From Holdemanella porci (GTDB taxonomy: Bacteria > Bacillota_I > Bacilli_A > Erysipelotrichales > Erysipelotrichaceae): a stretch of 64,000 bases of DNA. Position 1 is the stretch's first letter. Every line of letters begins with the position of its first letter. The translations under genes and the position numbers were made by a program. This document shows, in pieces, positions 62,737 through 64,000 of the stretch. The notes beneath the pieces were generated by a model that was given only the letters and a program-made list of their open reading frames with translations, was not told the DNA's origin and did no database searches. Where the stretch lies: assembly GCF_009696075.1 (NCBI RefSeq), contig NZ_VUMR01000002.1:35905-99904 (forward strand). Direction: 5' to 3'.

Positions 62737-63645
62737 TTACATTGAATTGGGTCTTAGGTTAAAAGAATCAATCAAATGAGTGCGGTACTTCAATTTATTG
62801 AGTTTGTTTTTAAGAGTTTTGGTTCTTGTTTCACGAGAATAATCCTTATTCTTTTTGATTCCAAGAAGTGCATGTACTTTATCTAGAGTTTTCTTAGAAG
62901 CATTGGCATAGAATCCATAATATCGAGTGGTTAAGACATGGTAGTCTGGTATATGTATAATAAGGCGGTTTATAAAATCAATCACATTATCTGTGACATC
63001 ATGACGTTTTTCATCCTTATGATCATTGTAGAACCAGCTGACAGTCTTTGATTCTTTATTGTATTCTGTGATTCTATTTTCAGCCATGGCAGGCCTACCT
63101 GCATAGCGAATAAAATAGTTTACGCAGCCTTGAATATCTTTACTGTTTTTATTAGATGAAGCATCGTTAGAATCGTTGTCAAGGGATTTGAACTTGGCAT
63201 AGACATAGAATCCTTTAGGATGGTCTTTATAGAGTCTGTTCTTTTCTTCAGGTTTCTTTAATCCTCCAGCTTCCTGTATGAGTCGAATGAATTCAAACTG
63301 AAAAGTTTTTCTAAGCTTAGTAAAATTGAAATGATGAAATGTTTTGATTTTATCTTTTTTAAAAGAATAGATTAATTCAGGAATAAGACAATGGATGTGT
63401 GGATTCCATTTAAGGTCTTGTAAAAGTATGTATAGTTGTAATCATGCCAAATTCATTACGAACAGGAATATCTTTGAATATATAGTGAGTATCCGATAAT
63501 TTTTTCTTTTTGAGTTTATCGGCAAGAGATTTATTGGTAAGAATGGAAATGGTGTTTCTAGAAGCAACAAACAAAAGATTGAGTCTAGAACGATCCTGTC
63601 TGAACCAGTTTCTAAGTTCTTCAGGAATAGTAAAGACAATGTTGA
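62737..63645 (-). pseudogene. Decayed IS91-like HUH transposase, N-terminus lost
   Basis: The C-terminal frame (62737 to about 63421, ~228 codons) has the HUH motif WNPHIHCLIPE and the Tyr-bearing VNYFIRYAGRPAMAENRI, then IPDYHVLTTRYYGFYA, all typical of IS91/IS801-type rolling-circle transposases. Near 63421 the frame changes: the N-terminal part (NIVFTIPEELRNWFRQDR... HYIFKDIPVRNEFGMIT) lies in another phase to about 63645, where an IS3-family element cuts it off. Frameshift plus truncation imply it is inactive. Confidence 0.83.
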
Positions 63646-64000
63646 TGTTAGCATATAAATAGGACTAGTCAAAAAGAGAAAATTTACGCCAGTGGTACAA
63701 TAGAAAGAGGATGATTCAAAGACAAAGGAAGGCAAAAGAAAATGGCAAATAAAAAGAAACAGTTTGATCAAGAATTTAAACAAAATGCAGTCAATTATTG
63801 TTTAACACATCCAGAACTAAGTCGTAAAGAATGTGCTAAAAATTTAGGTATTGGAGATAGTACTTTATACAGGTGGAAGCAAGAAGCTAAAGCCAATAAC
63901 AACCAGGCAACATTTAAAGGTTCAGGGAATCTAACAGAGGCTGAGCTTGAAAACAGACGTTTAAAACGTGAATTAAAGGATACGCAAGATGCTCTTGAAA
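63646..64000 (+). mobile_element. IS3-family element, left end, inserted in the IS91-like relic
   Basis: Similarity to the other IS91-like copy stops at about 63646, where TGTTAGCATATAAATAGG begins. The first ORF starts 96 bases further on. IS3 elements usually begin with TG, so this is a plausible left terminus; the exact inverted repeat cannot be proved without the right end. Confidence 0.6.
63742..64000 (+). CDS. IS3-family transposase OrfA (partial, runs off the window)
   Basis: 86 residues visible. The helix-turn-helix domain is clear (LSRKECAKNLGIGDSTLYRW, about 28-47) and is followed by a leucine-rich region (LTEAELENRRLKRELKDTQD) that dimerises OrfA and feeds the programmed frameshift to OrfB in this family. 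AAAGGAAGGCAAAAG upstream gives a ribosome-binding site. The frame is intact so far, so this may be a live insertion sequence. The 3' end is outside the window. Confidence 0.85.
   Translation, partial: MANKKKQFDQEFKQNAVNYCLTHPELSRKECAKNLGIGDSTLYRWKQEAKANNNQATFKGSGNLTEAELENRRLKRELKDTQDALE

Noticed and set aside
63442..63783. A 113-codon minus-strand ORF at the right edge
   Set aside because: It runs out of frame over the transposase remnant and across the left end of the IS3 element into the antisense of orfA; the real frames are described separately.
1..64000. CRISPR arrays, tRNA or rRNA genes, prophage
   Set aside because: I saw no regularly spaced direct repeats, no cloverleaf or rRNA sequence and no phage structural genes in the window.

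Overview
The window is a compact, AT-rich chromosomal segment of a low-GC Gram-positive anaerobe. T-box leaders, SepF/YlmH, RqcH, a long-form HPF, the rimP-nusA-ylxR-ylxQ-infB-rbfA order and a yqhY-nusB-xseAB-ispA-dxs-tlyA block all point to Bacillota. A butyrate operon beside an Rnf complex suggests a gut fermenter, most plausibly of the Erysipelotrichia. The genus is inference and no 16S gene is present.

Layout. 1-9.1 kb: end of leuS, a FemABX peptidyltransferase, T-box tyrS, a radical-SAM gene, DAHP synthase (aroF) behind a Tyr/Phe leader-peptide attenuator, hpf, and sepF-ylmH. 9.1-18 kb: T-box ileS, apbE, and divergent rnfCDGEA-(small Cys-rich protein)-rnfB. 18-25.3 kb: rqcH, gmk and the rimP to rbfA operon. 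25.3-26.5 kb: a repeat and a dead IS1182-type transposase. 26.5-35.7 kb: two thiolases diverging from bcd-etfB-etfA-hbd-crt-CoA transferase, with Rex-type operators between them. 35.7-40.3 kb: a threonine aldolase-like gene and a four-gene cluster (Nudix, ATP-grasp, esterase, metallophosphoesterase). 40.3-41.3 kb: transposon debris. 41.3-52.9 kb: an amidase with an altered zinc ligand, scpAB-rluB-rsmE-mtaB-murE, rpsU, phoH, yebC and T-box hisS-aspS. 52.9-62.4 kb: an HD hydrolase, a structured RNA that is probably 6S RNA, truB-ribF, and the yqhY to tlyA block. 62.4-64 kb: a decayed IS91-like HUH element interrupted by an IS3-family element that runs off the window.

How the parts fit. The thiolases, Hbd, Crt, Bcd/EtfAB and a CoA transferase give a complete acetyl-CoA to butyrate route. 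If Bcd/Etf bifurcates electrons, as in clostridia, the reduced ferredoxin would feed the Rnf ion pump, whose RnfD and RnfG need FMN attached by ApbE, encoded next to it. A perfect Rex-type palindrome (29248-29265) and two weaker ones in the divergent promoter region suggest NADH/NAD control. RnfB is unusually short and a Cys-rich small membrane protein is encoded just before it, so the ferredoxin entry point of this Rnf may be non-canonical.

The most striking regulatory element is the aroF leader. A good promoter drives a 13-codon ORF, MNIQSTYFYFYFR, followed by a 13-bp hairpin and an intrinsic terminator. This is the architecture of ribosome-mediated attenuation sensing Tyr and Phe. Coordinates of starts, promoters and hairpins were read by eye; no searches or folding programs were run.
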